The translations under genes were made by a program, and so were the position numbers. DNA of 64,000 nucleotides from Rhodobacter sp. SGA-6-6. GTDB lineage: Bacteria; Pseudomonadota; Alphaproteobacteria; Rhodobacterales; Rhodobacteraceae. Of this stretch, positions 48,289 through 57,977 are shown piece after piece. The stretch is from assembly GCF_011043545.1 (NCBI RefSeq), contig NZ_JAAKGP010000010.1:1-64000 (forward strand). The letters are read 5' to 3'. The number at the start of each line of letters is the position of its first letter. Position 1 is the stretch's first letter. The notes under the pieces are model-generated. The model did not search any database, was not told the origin of the DNA, and saw nothing but the letters and a program-made list of their open reading frames with translations.

Positions 48289-49422
48289 ATGTCTTACGCG
48301 AACACCAGCCGCCGGTCGGTCCTGACCGGCCTGATCCTTTCCGCCGCCCTGGCGGCCGCGCCTGCCTTCGCGCAGGACAAGCCGGTGATTAAGCTCGGCT
48401 TCATCGGCCCGCTCAGCGGCGGCAACGCCCAGCAGGGCCTCGGGGCGCAGAACGGCTTCCTGCTGGCCATCGAACAGGCCAATGCCGGGGATTACCCCTT
48501 CACCGTCGAGGGTGTGGTGCTCGACGATGCCTCGGACCCGCAGACCGGCGTCTCGGCGGCGATGAAGCTGGTCAACGACCCCGACGTGGTCGCGGCGACC
48601 GGCCACTGGAACAGCCCGGTCGCGCTGGCGACCATGCCGGTCTTCAGCCGGGCGCAGATGCCGATGATCGTCTGGGGCGCGATCAGCCCGAAGATCACCG
48701 AGCAGAACCTGCCCGAGATCACCCGCGTCACCCCCACGCTCGTCACCGAGAACAAGCCGCTGGCGGAATGGGCGGCGACGGACCTGGGCGCGAAGAAGAT
48801 CGCCATCATCGCCGACACCAGCGACTACGGCACCGCCAACACCGCCGCCTTCCGCGAGTTCTTCACCGCCGCCGGCGGCGAGGTCGTGTCCGAGGACCTG
48901 TTTCCGGTGGGCACCATCGACTTCCGCGCCACGCTGACCAAGCTGCGCGACGCGGCCCCCGATGCGGTCTATTTCGGCGGCGTCATCGCCGAGGCGGGCA
49001 TCCTGCGCAAGCAGATGGCCGAGGTCGGGCTGGAGGTGCCGATGATCGGCATTTCGGGCTTCTACGATCCGGAATTCATCGCGCTGGCCGGTCCCGCGGC
49101 GGAAGGCACGATGGTCAGCTACCCGGCGGCGCAGTCGAACCCCAAGCTCGACAAGCTGAACACGGATTACGAGGCCCGCGGCTTCGCCGAGGCCTCCAGC
49201 CCCTACACCAAATACGCCTATGACGCGACCAACATCCTGCTGACCGCCATCGCCGAGACCGGGATCGAGGACAAGGCGGCGCTGGCGCAGGCCATCCGCG
49301 CGATCAGCTACGACGGCGTTCTGGGCGTGACCACCTTCGACGAGACCGGACAGACCCAGATCCCGGTCGCCATCGAGATCAAGGAAGTGAAGGACGGCGC
49401 CTGGGTCACCCGCGGCCAGTAA
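48289..49422 (+). CDS. Periplasmic Leu/Ile/Val-type substrate-binding protein
   Basis: A 377-residue type I periplasmic binding protein. The signal peptide runs to about residue 30 (SVLTGLILSAALAAAPAFA then QD) and contains a twin-arginine-like SRRSV that may be fortuitous. The mature start KLGFIGPLSGGNAQQG is the family signature. It delivers the substrate to LivHMGF encoded divergently. AGGGAG precedes the ATG. It heads a plus-strand series (livK, monooxygenase, ridA, DUF1028). Homologues bind aromatic acids and amides as well as amino acids, so the ligand is open. Confidence 0.93.
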   Translation: MSYANTSRRSVLTGLILSAALAAAPAFAQDKPVIKLGFIGPLSGGNAQQGLGAQNGFLLAIEQANAGDYPFTVEGVVLDDASDPQTGVSAAMKLVNDPDVVAATGHWNSPVALATMPVFSRAQMPMIVWGAISPKITEQNLPEITRVTPTLVTENKPLAEWAATDLGAKKIAIIADTSDYGTANTAAFREFFTAAGGEVVSEDLFPVGTIDFRATLTKLRDAAPDAVYFGGVIAEAGILRKQMAEVGLEVPMIGISGFYDPEFIALAGPAAEGTMVSYPAAQSNPKLDKLNTDYEARGFAEASSPYTKYAYDATNILLTAIAETGIEDKAALAQAIRAISYDGVLGVTTFDETGQTQIPVAIEIKEVKDGAWVTRGQ

Positions 49423-49429
49423 GGGACTG

Positions 49430-49462
49430 CCGATGCCGGCGCCCCTGCGGCGCCGGCATCGG
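49430..49462 (+). other. Strong intercistronic hairpin after livK
   Basis: A perfect 14-bp stem (49430-49443 with 49449-49462, loop CCTGC), 7 bases after the livK stop, with no T-run. Similar stems follow the next two gene boundaries. It probably stabilises the livK message or reduces read-through into the monooxygenase gene. The remaining 134 bases to the next start show no gene. Confidence 0.6.
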
Positions 49463-49596
49463 AAAAACTGCGGCGCAGCCACGGAAACCCTTATTTTCCA
49501 GGCGCCTGCGGTCCGTGCCAGAATGACCCGAAGCCCCGGCCCCAGTGGCTTTGCGGCGACATCCGAAACCTCCGACAGACGAAAAAGGACAAAACC

Positions 49597-51129
49597 ATGA
49601 TCAGGACAGGTCAGGAATACCGGGACTCGATCCGCGACGGCCGGCGCATCTGGATCAACGGCGAGCGCGTCGCCGATGTGACCGCCCATCCGATGTTCAA
49701 GCCGCTGGTCGACATCCGCGCCCGCATCTTCGACATGCAGCACGAAGCCGAGCATCAGGAGTTGATGACCGTTACCCAAGACGGCGAGCGCAACGCGCTA
49801 GGTTCCGCCCTGCCCTATACCCAGGACGACTGGTGGTCGAAGCGCCGCGCCACCGACCACATGCTGAACCAGATCGGCGGCGTCGTCACCCGCGTCGGCG
49901 ACGAGACGGTGGGCGAGATGTGGTCGCTCTACGACGGCCAGGACGTGCTGAACGAGGTCGATCCGCAATTCTCGAAGAACATCGAGACCCATATCCACCG
50001 GGTGCTGAAGGAAGACCCCTTCCACGTCTCGGCCAATACCGACCCGAAGGGCGACCGCTCCAAGGCGCCGCAGGACCAGGACCCCGACATGCTGCTGCAT
50101 GTGGTGAAGGAGACCGACGCCGGGATCGTGGTGCGGGGCGCGAAATACGAGACCGCGGCGGCCTATGCCAACCAGGCCTTCACCAAGCCCACCATCGCCA
50201 ATTGGGGCAACAACGCGCTGTCCGACTATGCCGTGGGCTTCATCTGCGACCTGGGCAGCCCGAACCTGCGCTTCATCTGCCGCACCGGCTTCGCCGGCCG
50301 CGCCGATGCCCGCGACTATCCGCTGGCGAACAAGTTCGACGAGGTCGACACCATCGTCATCTTCGACGACGTGCTGATCCCGTGGGAGAACGTGCTGTTC
50401 TACCGCCACACCAAGGCAGCGACCTTCATCCGCGCCACTCTGCACCGCTATTCGGCCTTCGCCTTCGTCCAGCGCAACCTGAAGCTGGCCGACATGATGA
50501 TCGGCGCGGCGCTGTTCAACGCCCGCCAGACCGGCCTCGACAAGCAGCAGGCGGTGCAGGAGAAGCTGGCGCAACTCGCGGTCTACCGCGAGGGGATCAA
50601 CGCCCATCTGACCGCCTCGATCGCTCTGGGTGAGCGCTCGCCCGCCGGGCTGATGATGCCGAACCAGTCGCTGCTTTACACCGGCCGCGTGCTGGCCTGC
50701 AGCCAGCTGCACGAGATGATGCATATCGCCCGCGAACTCTGCGGCGGCCAGATCTGCGTCACCCCGGACGTGGCCTCGTTCGAGAATCCCGAGACCAAGC
50801 CCTGGCTGGATAAATTCTACACCATCAACGAGGAATGGGTGGCCGAGGATCGCCGCAAGCTCTTGGCCTTCGCCCGCGACATGCTGAACTCGGACTATGC
50901 CGGCCACCGGCTGACCTTCCAGCTGTTCGCGCAAAGCCCGCCCTTCGCCCATCTCGCCGCGGTCTACCGCAACTTCGACTGGGACGGGCCTTTGGCCTTC
51001 GTGAAAGAGGCCGCGGGGCTCTCGGACACGGTGATGGGCGGACGGACGCTTTCGCCCGGCGACAGCGCGATTTCCAGCTGGTTCTCGCCCGACATCTCGA
51101 CCCACGCCAAGCGCACCGCCGCCGAGTGA
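49597..51129 (+). CDS. HpaB/PvcC-family FADH2-dependent monooxygenase (oxygenase component)
   Basis: A 510-residue member of the 4-hydroxyphenylacetate 3-hydroxylase family, an acyl-CoA-dehydrogenase-like fold that uses reduced flavin delivered by a separate reductase to hydroxylate aromatic rings. Landmarks are the N-terminal GQEYRDSIRDGRRIWINGE in part, DPFHVSANTDPKGDRSK, VVRGAKYETAAAYANQAF and FDDVLIPWENV. The likely reductase partner is the fusion protein at 53923. The substrate is not assignable; pyrrole-, phenol- and amino-aromatic-hydroxylating relatives all exist. AAAAGGACAAAACC precedes the ATG. Confidence 0.9.
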   Translation: MIRTGQEYRDSIRDGRRIWINGERVADVTAHPMFKPLVDIRARIFDMQHEAEHQELMTVTQDGERNALGSALPYTQDDWWSKRRATDHMLNQIGGVVTRVGDETVGEMWSLYDGQDVLNEVDPQFSKNIETHIHRVLKEDPFHVSANTDPKGDRSKAPQDQDPDMLLHVVKETDAGIVVRGAKYETAAAYANQAFTKPTIANWGNNALSDYAVGFICDLGSPNLRFICRTGFAGRADARDYPLANKFDEVDTIVIFDDVLIPWENVLFYRHTKAATFIRATLHRYSAFAFVQRNLKLADMMIGAALFNARQTGLDKQQAVQEKLAQLAVYREGINAHLTASIALGERSPAGLMMPNQSLLYTGRVLACSQLHEMMHIARELCGGQICVTPDVASFENPETKPWLDKFYTINEEWVAEDRRKLLAFARDMLNSDYAGHRLTFQLFAQSPPFAHLAAVYRNFDWDGPLAFVKEAAGLSDTVMGGRTLSPGDSAISSWFSPDISTHAKRTAAE

Positions 51130-51136
51130 CCCTTCT

Positions 51137-51159
51137 GCGGCGCCCGTCACGGGCGCCGC
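51137..51159 (+). other. Intercistronic hairpin after the monooxygenase gene
   Basis: GCGGCGCCCG (51137-51146) pairs perfectly with CGGGCGCCGC (51150-51159) around TCA, 8 bases after the monooxygenase stop and 34 bases before ridA. There is no T-run, so it is probably a message-stabilising or attenuating stem. Confidence 0.6.
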
Positions 51160-51192
51160 CTGCCGATCAAACCCAACCGGAAGCACAGACAG

Positions 51193-51612
51193 ATGATCCA
51201 CAAGCGCCTTCGCCCCTTCAATACGAAGCAGACCTACCCCGAGCAGAAGCTGGACAACGATCTCAGCCAGGGCGTGGTCGCCCGCGGCACCATGGTCTTC
51301 CTGCGCGGCCAGGTCGCCCAGGACCTCGACACCCGCGAGTCGCTGCATACCGGCGATCCGGGCAAGCAGACCGAAAAGACCATGCAGAACATCAAGATGC
51401 TGCTGGAGGAAGCCGGCAGCCATATGGACCACATCTGCCGCATCGTGGTCTACCTGACCGACATCCGCTACCGCGAGGCGGTCTATCAGGAGATGGGCAA
51501 ATGGCTGAAGGGTGTGCATCCCTGCTCGACCGGGATCGTGGTGCCGGCGCTGGCGCGGCCCGAATGGGTGGTCGAGATCGAGGTGACCGCCGTCATCCCC
51601 GACGCCGCCTGA
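51193..51612 (+). CDS. RidA/YjgF family imine deaminase-like protein
   Basis: A 139-residue trimeric-type RidA protein. The family hydrolyses reactive enamines and imines to carbonyl compounds plus ammonia, and related proteins act in pyrimidine and aminomuconate breakdown. The catalytic-site region LARPEWVVEIEVTAV keeps the conserved Arg and Glu, and VVYLTDIRYREAVYQEM matches the family helix. Its place between the monooxygenase and DUF1028 genes suggests a nitrogen-containing intermediate. DUF1028 starts 13 bases later. Confidence 0.92.
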   Translation: MIHKRLRPFNTKQTYPEQKLDNDLSQGVVARGTMVFLRGQVAQDLDTRESLHTGDPGKQTEKTMQNIKMLLEEAGSHMDHICRIVVYLTDIRYREAVYQEMGKWLKGVHPCSTGIVVPALARPEWVVEIEVTAVIPDAA

Positions 51613-51625
51613 GCGGAGGGGAGCC

Positions 51626-52303
51626 ATGACCTTCTCGATCTCGGCCCGCTGCCCCGACACCGGCATGTTCGGCATCGCGGTCTCGTCCTCGTCGCCCTGC
51701 GTGGCGGCGCGCTGCGCCCATGCCCGCGCAGGCGTCGGCGCGGTGGCGACGCAGAACGTGACCGACCCGCGCCTTGGCCCGAAGGGGCTGGACCTTATGG
51801 CATCGGGCTTTTCGGCGGAAGCGGCGCTGGAGGCGCTGAAACGCGACGCCCCGCATCTGGAATACCGCCAGCTTGCGCTGGTGGATGCGCAGGGGCGGAC
51901 GGCCTCCTTCTCCGGCGCGAACACGCTCGGCACCCATCGGGTGGCGACCGGGCCGGGGGTGATCGCGGCGGGGAACCTGCTGTCGCATCCGGGGGTGCCC
52001 GAGGCGATGGTCGCCGCCTTCACCGCGGGCGTGGGCCAGCCGCTCGGCGACCGGCTGCTTGCCGCGATGCGCGCGGCCGAGGAGGCGGGCGGCGAGGAAG
52101 GGCCGGTCCATTCGGTCGGCATGATCCTGGTGCGCGACGTGGCCTGGCCGGTCGCCGATCTGCGGGTGGACTGGGCCGATGAAGACCCGATTGCGGAAAT
52201 CTCGGCCCTGTGGGACCGCTGGAAGGGCGAGATGGAGGCCTATGTCTCGCGCGCGCTGAACCCGTCGCAGGCGCCCAGCTACGGCGTGCCCGGCGATATG
52301 TGA
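51626..52303 (+). CDS. DUF1028 Ntn-hydrolase-like protein
   Basis: A 225-residue protein of the DUF1028 family, which has an Ntn-hydrolase-like fold and an unproven activity. Family landmarks are the N-terminal MTFSISARCPDTGMFGIAVSS, quoted as TFSISARCPDTG, the motif GVGAVATQNVTDPRLG, and GNLLSHPGV. The MT start leaves Thr2 or Ser4 as possible nucleophiles if processed. DUF1028 genes often sit beside ridA in degradation clusters, consistent with amide or imide hydrolysis (inference). GGAGGGGAGCC precedes the ATG. Confidence 0.9.
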   Translation: MTFSISARCPDTGMFGIAVSSSSPCVAARCAHARAGVGAVATQNVTDPRLGPKGLDLMASGFSAEAALEALKRDAPHLEYRQLALVDAQGRTASFSGANTLGTHRVATGPGVIAAGNLLSHPGVPEAMVAAFTAGVGQPLGDRLLAAMRAAEEAGGEEGPVHSVGMILVRDVAWPVADLRVDWADEDPIAEISALWDRWKGEMEAYVSRALNPSQAPSYGVPGDM

Positions 52304-52308
52304 CCTGC

Positions 52309-52334
52309 GGCAGGGGGCGGCGACGCCCCCTGCC
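52309..52334 (+). other. Intercistronic hairpin after the DUF1028 gene
   Basis: GGCAGGGGGCG (52309-52319) pairs perfectly with CGCCCCCTGCC (52324-52334) around GCGA, 5 bases after the DUF1028 stop. It may end the livK-to-DUF1028 transcript. The next ATG is 110 bases on. Confidence 0.6.
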
Positions 52335-52444
52335 CCGCCTATCGGAAAAGCCGAAGCCCTGCCTCCGATCATGCTGCTTCCGCAGCGGCGCGCCAGGGCG
52401 CAGTCTGATCCCCGGAAACGTGCCTGCGATCTGGGAGGATGACG

Positions 52445-52816
52445 ATGATCGGGATCAAGCGCATGATGCAGAACCTTCGCCGCAGGGTCGCGGAGCACCG
52501 CAATGCCGGCCGGATGAACGACGCGGCCTGCCGCGATTTCGGCATGAGCACCAACGATCTGGCGGCCGCGATCACCATGAAGACCGACATGCCCGACCGG
52601 ATGCGGCGGATGTCGGCGGTCTTCGGCGCAGCCTCTGCCCTGTCCCGGACCGACCGCTGGCAGCTTTTCGACATGGCCCGGACCTGCGACGGCTGCCGGC
52701 ACCGGCGCGCCTGCGCTCGCGTGCTCGACGGGGATGGCCTGACCGGGCCGCAGGATGTAGCCTTCTGCCCCAATGCGGGCGAATATCGCGCGATGGCGGC
52801 GCATGGGGCCGGCTGA
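52445..52816 (+). CDS. DUF6455-like small cysteine-containing protein
   Basis: A 123-residue protein that I place tentatively with the Rhodobacterales DUF6455 group. A helical N-terminal part (RMMQNLRRRVAEHRN) precedes a Cys cluster ARTCDGCRHRRACARVL and a final FCPN, giving four cysteines that could bind metal or be redox-active. There is no signal peptide. The ATG at 52445 is 6 bases from GGGAGG, while the ATG at 52439 abuts it. It lies between DUF1028 and the LysR gene. A role in the pathway is not shown. Confidence 0.75.
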   Translation: MIGIKRMMQNLRRRVAEHRNAGRMNDAACRDFGMSTNDLAAAITMKTDMPDRMRRMSAVFGAASALSRTDRWQLFDMARTCDGCRHRRACARVLDGDGLTGPQDVAFCPNAGEYRAMAAHGAG

Positions 52817-52883
52817 GGCCCTTGCGGCCGGCCGGCGCCGAGCGCCCGGACGGTAACGGGGCAACCGGAAGAGACCAGCAGCC

Positions 52884-53816
52884 ATGCGCTTCACCCTTCG
52901 CCAGCTCAGCTATTTCGTCGCCGCCGGCGAGACCGGCAGCGTGACCCGCGCCTCCGAGCAGGTGAACATCTCGCAGCCGTCGATTTCCGCCGCGATCTCG
53001 CATCTGGAGACCGAGCTGGGGGTGCAGCTTTTCGTGCGCCAGCACGCCCAGGGCCTGTCGCTGACGCCTCCCGGCCAAAGGCTGCTGTCGGCGGCGAAAG
53101 AGGTGCTGCGCGACAGCTACGGGCTTTACGACGTGGTGAATTCCGCCATGGGCATGGTGGCGGGGCCGATCAACGTCGGGGCCTTCCGCACCTTCACGCC
53201 GCTGATCGTGCCCGAGCTGTGGAAGAAGTTCGTCACCCGCCACCCCGACGTGCGGATGCATGTCACCGAAGGCAGCGAAAGCGAATTGCTGGAAGGGCTG
53301 CGCACCGCGCGGCTGGATGTGGCGCTGACCTACGAGATCAGCCTTTCCATCGACATGACCTTCGTCCCCTTGGCCCTGCTGCCGACCTATGTGCTTCTGC
53401 CCGCCGACCATCCGCTGGCGGGACGGTCCAGCCTGAGCCTGGCCGAGATCGCGCAGGAGCCGTTCATCCTGCTCGACCTGCCGCTCACCCGGCAATATTT
53501 CCTGTCGCTGTTCGAAAGGCTCGGCCTTGCGCCGCGCATCGTCACCGAAACCAGTTCCCCGGCCGCGCTGCGCTCTTACGTGGGGGCCGGGGTCGGCTAT
53601 TCGCTGATGACGGTGCGGCCCAAAAACATGCGGGCCGAGAACGACCGGCCGCTGGTCTATGTCGAGCTGGCCGAGGATTACCCGCCGATGAAACTGGGCC
53701 TCGCCTATCTCAAGGAGTTGAAACGCTCGCGGGTCTGCGAGGCTTTCGAGGCGTTCTGCCGCGAGGTCATCCGCGAAGACGGCCTGCCGGGCATGGTGCC
53801 GGTTCCCGCAAGCTGA
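52884..53816 (+). CDS. LysR-type transcriptional regulator
   Basis: A 310-residue LysR regulator. The winged HTH (about 1-65) has FVAAGETGSVTRASEQVNISQPSISAAI (landmarks GSVTRASE and SQPSISAAI), followed by a linker helix. The effector-binding domain (about 94-295) begins GPINVGAFRTFTPLIVP. This domain is clearly paralogous to the C-terminal half of the next protein, sharing blocks such as the VGxFxTFxP start, YVLL, LLD and the VGxGxGY motif. It probably controls the surrounding catabolic genes through the TTCTGA boxes at 48134. GGAAGAGACC precedes the ATG. Confidence 0.93.
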   Translation: MRFTLRQLSYFVAAGETGSVTRASEQVNISQPSISAAISHLETELGVQLFVRQHAQGLSLTPPGQRLLSAAKEVLRDSYGLYDVVNSAMGMVAGPINVGAFRTFTPLIVPELWKKFVTRHPDVRMHVTEGSESELLEGLRTARLDVALTYEISLSIDMTFVPLALLPTYVLLPADHPLAGRSSLSLAEIAQEPFILLDLPLTRQYFLSLFERLGLAPRIVTETSSPAALRSYVGAGVGYSLMTVRPKNMRAENDRPLVYVELAEDYPPMKLGLAYLKELKRSRVCEAFEAFCREVIREDGLPGMVPVPAS

Positions 53817-53922
53817 ACGGCGCAGCTTCGTTTTTTCAAAGCCTGAACGCCAGAAAAGCCTTCTTTCCCGCGCTTCGCGCTGCTGGAAGAATGCCTCCCA
53901 GAATTGCAAGGGAGGTTCCGCG

Positions 53923-55086
53923 GTGGATGGAAAGCTGGGCCAGGGAATCCGCGACAGGTTCCTCGACGGGATGAGCCATGCAGCCTGCACGGTCAACATC
54001 GTCACCACCGACGGCCCCGCCGGGCGCGCGGGCGTGACGGTTTCGGCGATGGCCTCGGTCTCGGCCGACAGCGACTGGCCCACGCTTTTGGTCTGCGTCC
54101 ATCACCTCAGCCCGGCGGCGGCGAAGATCGTGGAGAACGGCGTGCTGTGCGTGAACGTGCTGCGCGACGACCAGTCCTATATCTCGGACACCTTCGCCGG
54201 CCGCTTCCGCAACGAGGTCGGCGACAAGTTCGACTGCGCGGAATGGGTGGCCATGCCCTCGGGCGCGCCCCGGATCGAGAATCCGCTGGTGGCCTTCGAC
54301 TGCCGGCTGCTCTCGTCCGAGAAGGTGGGGACGCATCACATCTTCCTCTGCGAGGTGCATGACCTGCATGTGGCCCGCGCCGGATCGCCGCTGATCTATG
54401 CCAATCGCGCCTATGGCTCTTCGATCCGCATCGACGGGGCGCGCTCGCTGGCTTCGGCGCAGGTGCGGATGGGGTCGCGGCTGACCGTGGGGTGCTTCCA
54501 CACCTTCGGGCCCTTCGTCATTCCGCGGCTGATCCGGCAGATGGAAGGCTTCGACGTGAGCCTGGTCGAGGGCGACCAGCGCCGGCTGAGCGAAAGTCTG
54601 AAGGCCGGCGAAAGCGAGGTGGCGCTGCTTTACGACCTCGACTTGGACGAGAGCTTCGAGACGCTGCCGCTGCAGGAGCTTTCCCCTTACGTGCTTCTGG
54701 CCGACGGCCACCGGCTGGCGCAGCAATCCGAGATCGAGCCCACCGAACTGGTGGAGGAGCCGATGGTCCTGCTGGATGCGCCGCCCAGTTCCGATTATTT
54801 CCTCGGCCTGATGCGCAGGGCCGGAGTGGAGCCGCTGGTGGCCTGGCGCACGCGGTCCTTCGAGATGCTGCGCGGGCTGGTCGGCCATGGATTGGGCTAT
54901 GCGCTTCTGACCACCAAGCCGGCCGCGGACATGACCTACGACGGGATGCGGCTGGTCGCGCGCCCCCTGCTGGGCGATCATGCGCCGGGACGCATCGCCA
55001 TCGCCTGGCGCAAGGGAACCGCGCTTTCGGCCCCGGCGAAGCGTTTCATCGCGCTCTGCCGGGACGCCTTCCCCCAAAGCGGTTGA
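53923..55086 (+). CDS. Flavin reductase fused to a LysR-type effector-binding domain
   Basis: A 387-residue fusion. Residues about 1-170 are a flavin reductase-like FMN/FAD-binding domain (MSHAACTVNIVTTDGPAGRAG in part, TVSAMASVSADS, VNVLRDDQ, HHIFLCEVHDL). Residues about 183-383 are a LysR substrate-binding domain (LTVGCFHTFGPFVIP, YVLLADGHRLA, LVGHGLGYALLTTKP) with no HTH anywhere. It should supply reduced flavin to the HpaB-like oxygenase, with the C-terminal domain acting as a ligand sensor. The GTG start has GGGAGG 7 bases upstream. In Acinetobacter the analogous HPA reductase carries a MarR-like C-terminal domain that regulates it. Confidence 0.9.
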   Translation: MDGKLGQGIRDRFLDGMSHAACTVNIVTTDGPAGRAGVTVSAMASVSADSDWPTLLVCVHHLSPAAAKIVENGVLCVNVLRDDQSYISDTFAGRFRNEVGDKFDCAEWVAMPSGAPRIENPLVAFDCRLLSSEKVGTHHIFLCEVHDLHVARAGSPLIYANRAYGSSIRIDGARSLASAQVRMGSRLTVGCFHTFGPFVIPRLIRQMEGFDVSLVEGDQRRLSESLKAGESEVALLYDLDLDESFETLPLQELSPYVLLADGHRLAQQSEIEPTELVEEPMVLLDAPPSSDYFLGLMRRAGVEPLVAWRTRSFEMLRGLVGHGLGYALLTTKPAADMTYDGMRLVARPLLGDHAPGRIAIAWRKGTALSAPAKRFIALCRDAFPQSG

Positions 55087-55092
55087 GCGGAC

Positions 55093-55656
55093 TCAGCCCC
55101 GGCCGGGCGCGGGCGTCAGCGGTATGACAAGGGCGGGGCCGGCGATGCGGGCGCCCTGCCCCGCCAGCGCCGTGTCGCCCGGGCCGGGCGACAGCTGCGC
55201 GCCGGCTTCCCCGATCCGGACCCCGATCCCGAGAGCGAACACCACCGTCAGCGCCGCATCGGTGTCCATTGCCCCGCCGCGCAGGACCCGCGCCGGGCCG
55301 AGCACCCAGGCTTCCCGCGCCGCCATGACGTTGAAGACCCGCACGCCCTGCCCCAGCGGAATCCCGTCCGGGGTCAGGCCGGTGTCGAAGCCGAAGGGCT
55401 CCAGCGGGTCCAGCGTGACGCTCCGGTCGCCGAACTCCAGCCGCAGCCCCGCGCCTTCGATCACGGTGATGATGCGGTCCGCACCCGGAAAGGCCGAAAA
55501 CAGCCCGCGCGCGTCGATCCTGGCGCGGCTGATGCGCAGGTCGAAGCCGGCGCGGCCGGCGCCTTCGGGCAGCAGCAGCACCTCGTCGGTCACGCCCTGG
55601 CCGTTCTTCCAGGGCCGGGTATCGTAGCCCGCCTCGGGCAGATGACGCAGCACCAT
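55093..55656 (-). CDS. HutD/Ves family cupin-like protein
   Basis: A 187-residue HutD-family protein with the N-terminal PWKNGQGVTDEVLL and ISRARIDARGLFSAFPGADRIITVIEGAG (landmarks PWKNGQG and FSAFPGADR) and a double-stranded beta-helix layout. HutD is found in histidine-utilisation operons and may act as a metabolite governor, but the molecular role is unsettled. No hutHUI genes are here. Its start is 13 bases after the lyase stop, so it is the last gene of the long minus-strand operon and is convergent with the reductase fusion. Confidence 0.88.
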   Translation of the reverse strand: MVLRHLPEAGYDTRPWKNGQGVTDEVLLLPEGAGRAGFDLRISRARIDARGLFSAFPGADRIITVIEGAGLRLEFGDRSVTLDPLEPFGFDTGLTPDGIPLGQGVRVFNVMAAREAWVLGPARVLRGGAMDTDAALTVVFALGIGVRIGEAGAQLSPGPGDTALAGQGARIAGPALVIPLTPAPGRG

Positions 55657-55669
55657 ATCGCTCTCCCGT

Positions 55670-57060
<1,391 letters not shown>

Positions 57061-57064
<4 letters not shown>

Positions 57065-57876
57065 CGGCAATCCTGCCGGCCGGCCGCGCTCAGGCGCCAG
57101 AAGCCGGGCGCCGCCGGCGCGGCGGGAAGGAAGGCGCCCTCCGCGGTGATCTCCACCCGGACCGGCGCGCCGGTCTCGGGCGTGGCGAGGCAGAGGCCGG
57201 CGCGCGGGCGGCACAGCGCCGGATGCAGGTGCAGCCGCCCGTCGGTGCCGCGCAGCACCTCGACCAGCCAAGGCGCGCCGAGCAGGCGTTCGGCCTGGGC
57301 CAGGTCGCCGCCGCGCAGCGCCGCACGGATGCGGGTCGAGGAAATCCGTTCGCCGCCCGCCGCCACTTCGGGCGCTGCGTGAACGGCAAAGCCGCGGTGC
57401 TGCCCCAGTTCCGCCAGCATCGCCATGTCCCCCGCCCGGCCGCGGCCGAAGCGGAAGTCCGCCCCCGCCACCACCGCCGAAACGCCAAGCGCCCCGGCCA
57501 GCACCTCCCCTGCGAAATCCGCCGGAGAGAGCCCGGCGAAGGCGGCATCGAAGCGCGGCGAGAAGATGAAATCCACTCCCTCGCTGCCCAGAAGCCGCTG
57601 CTTGCTGTCGGGCGAGGCCAGCCGGAACGCCCCGTCCTGCGCGCCGAAGAAGGCGCGCGGATGCGGCTCGCAGGACATCACCGCGACCGGCCGGCCGCAG
57701 GCGATCCTGCGGGCGATGGCGACCAGCGCCCGGTGGCCGCGGTGGAAGCCGTCGAAATTCCCCAGCACCAGCACCCCGCCGCGCAGGCGATGCCCGGCAG
57801 GAAGCGATTGCCTGACGATGACAGGCCGGCTGCCGGGGCGGACGGGCGGCGGACAAAGCGGCTGCAAAAGCACCAT
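57061..57876 (-). CDS. RibF-like FMN adenylyltransferase without riboflavin-kinase signature
   Basis: A 271-residue protein with the FAD-synthetase nucleotidyltransferase domain of RibF: GNFDGFHRGHR at 39-49, CEPHPRAFF, and ERISSTRIRAAL at 177-187. Normal RibF continues with a flavokinase domain containing a GR-LGFPTAN motif. Here only about 80 residues follow and that motif is absent, so the protein should make FAD from FMN at most. It could be a dedicated FAD supplier for the flavin-dependent enzymes in this locus. Both ends are tight in the operon: the stop overlaps the lyase start, with 101 bases to the EamA gene. Confidence 0.82.
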
Positions 57877-57977
57877 CGGACCTGATTTCCCTGTTGCGCC
57901 CCGCGACTGTAGGATCGCGGCCCCACCCGGGAAATTCCGAAGTTCCGAGCCCCTGCCTCGAAAAATCCTATTCCCGA

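Noticed and set aside
48289-48390. Twin-arginine (Tat) export of LivK from the SRRSV motif
   Set aside because: The rest of the Tat consensus (Phe-Leu-Lys after RR) is not matched, and periplasmic binding proteins normally use Sec, so I did not call it Tat.
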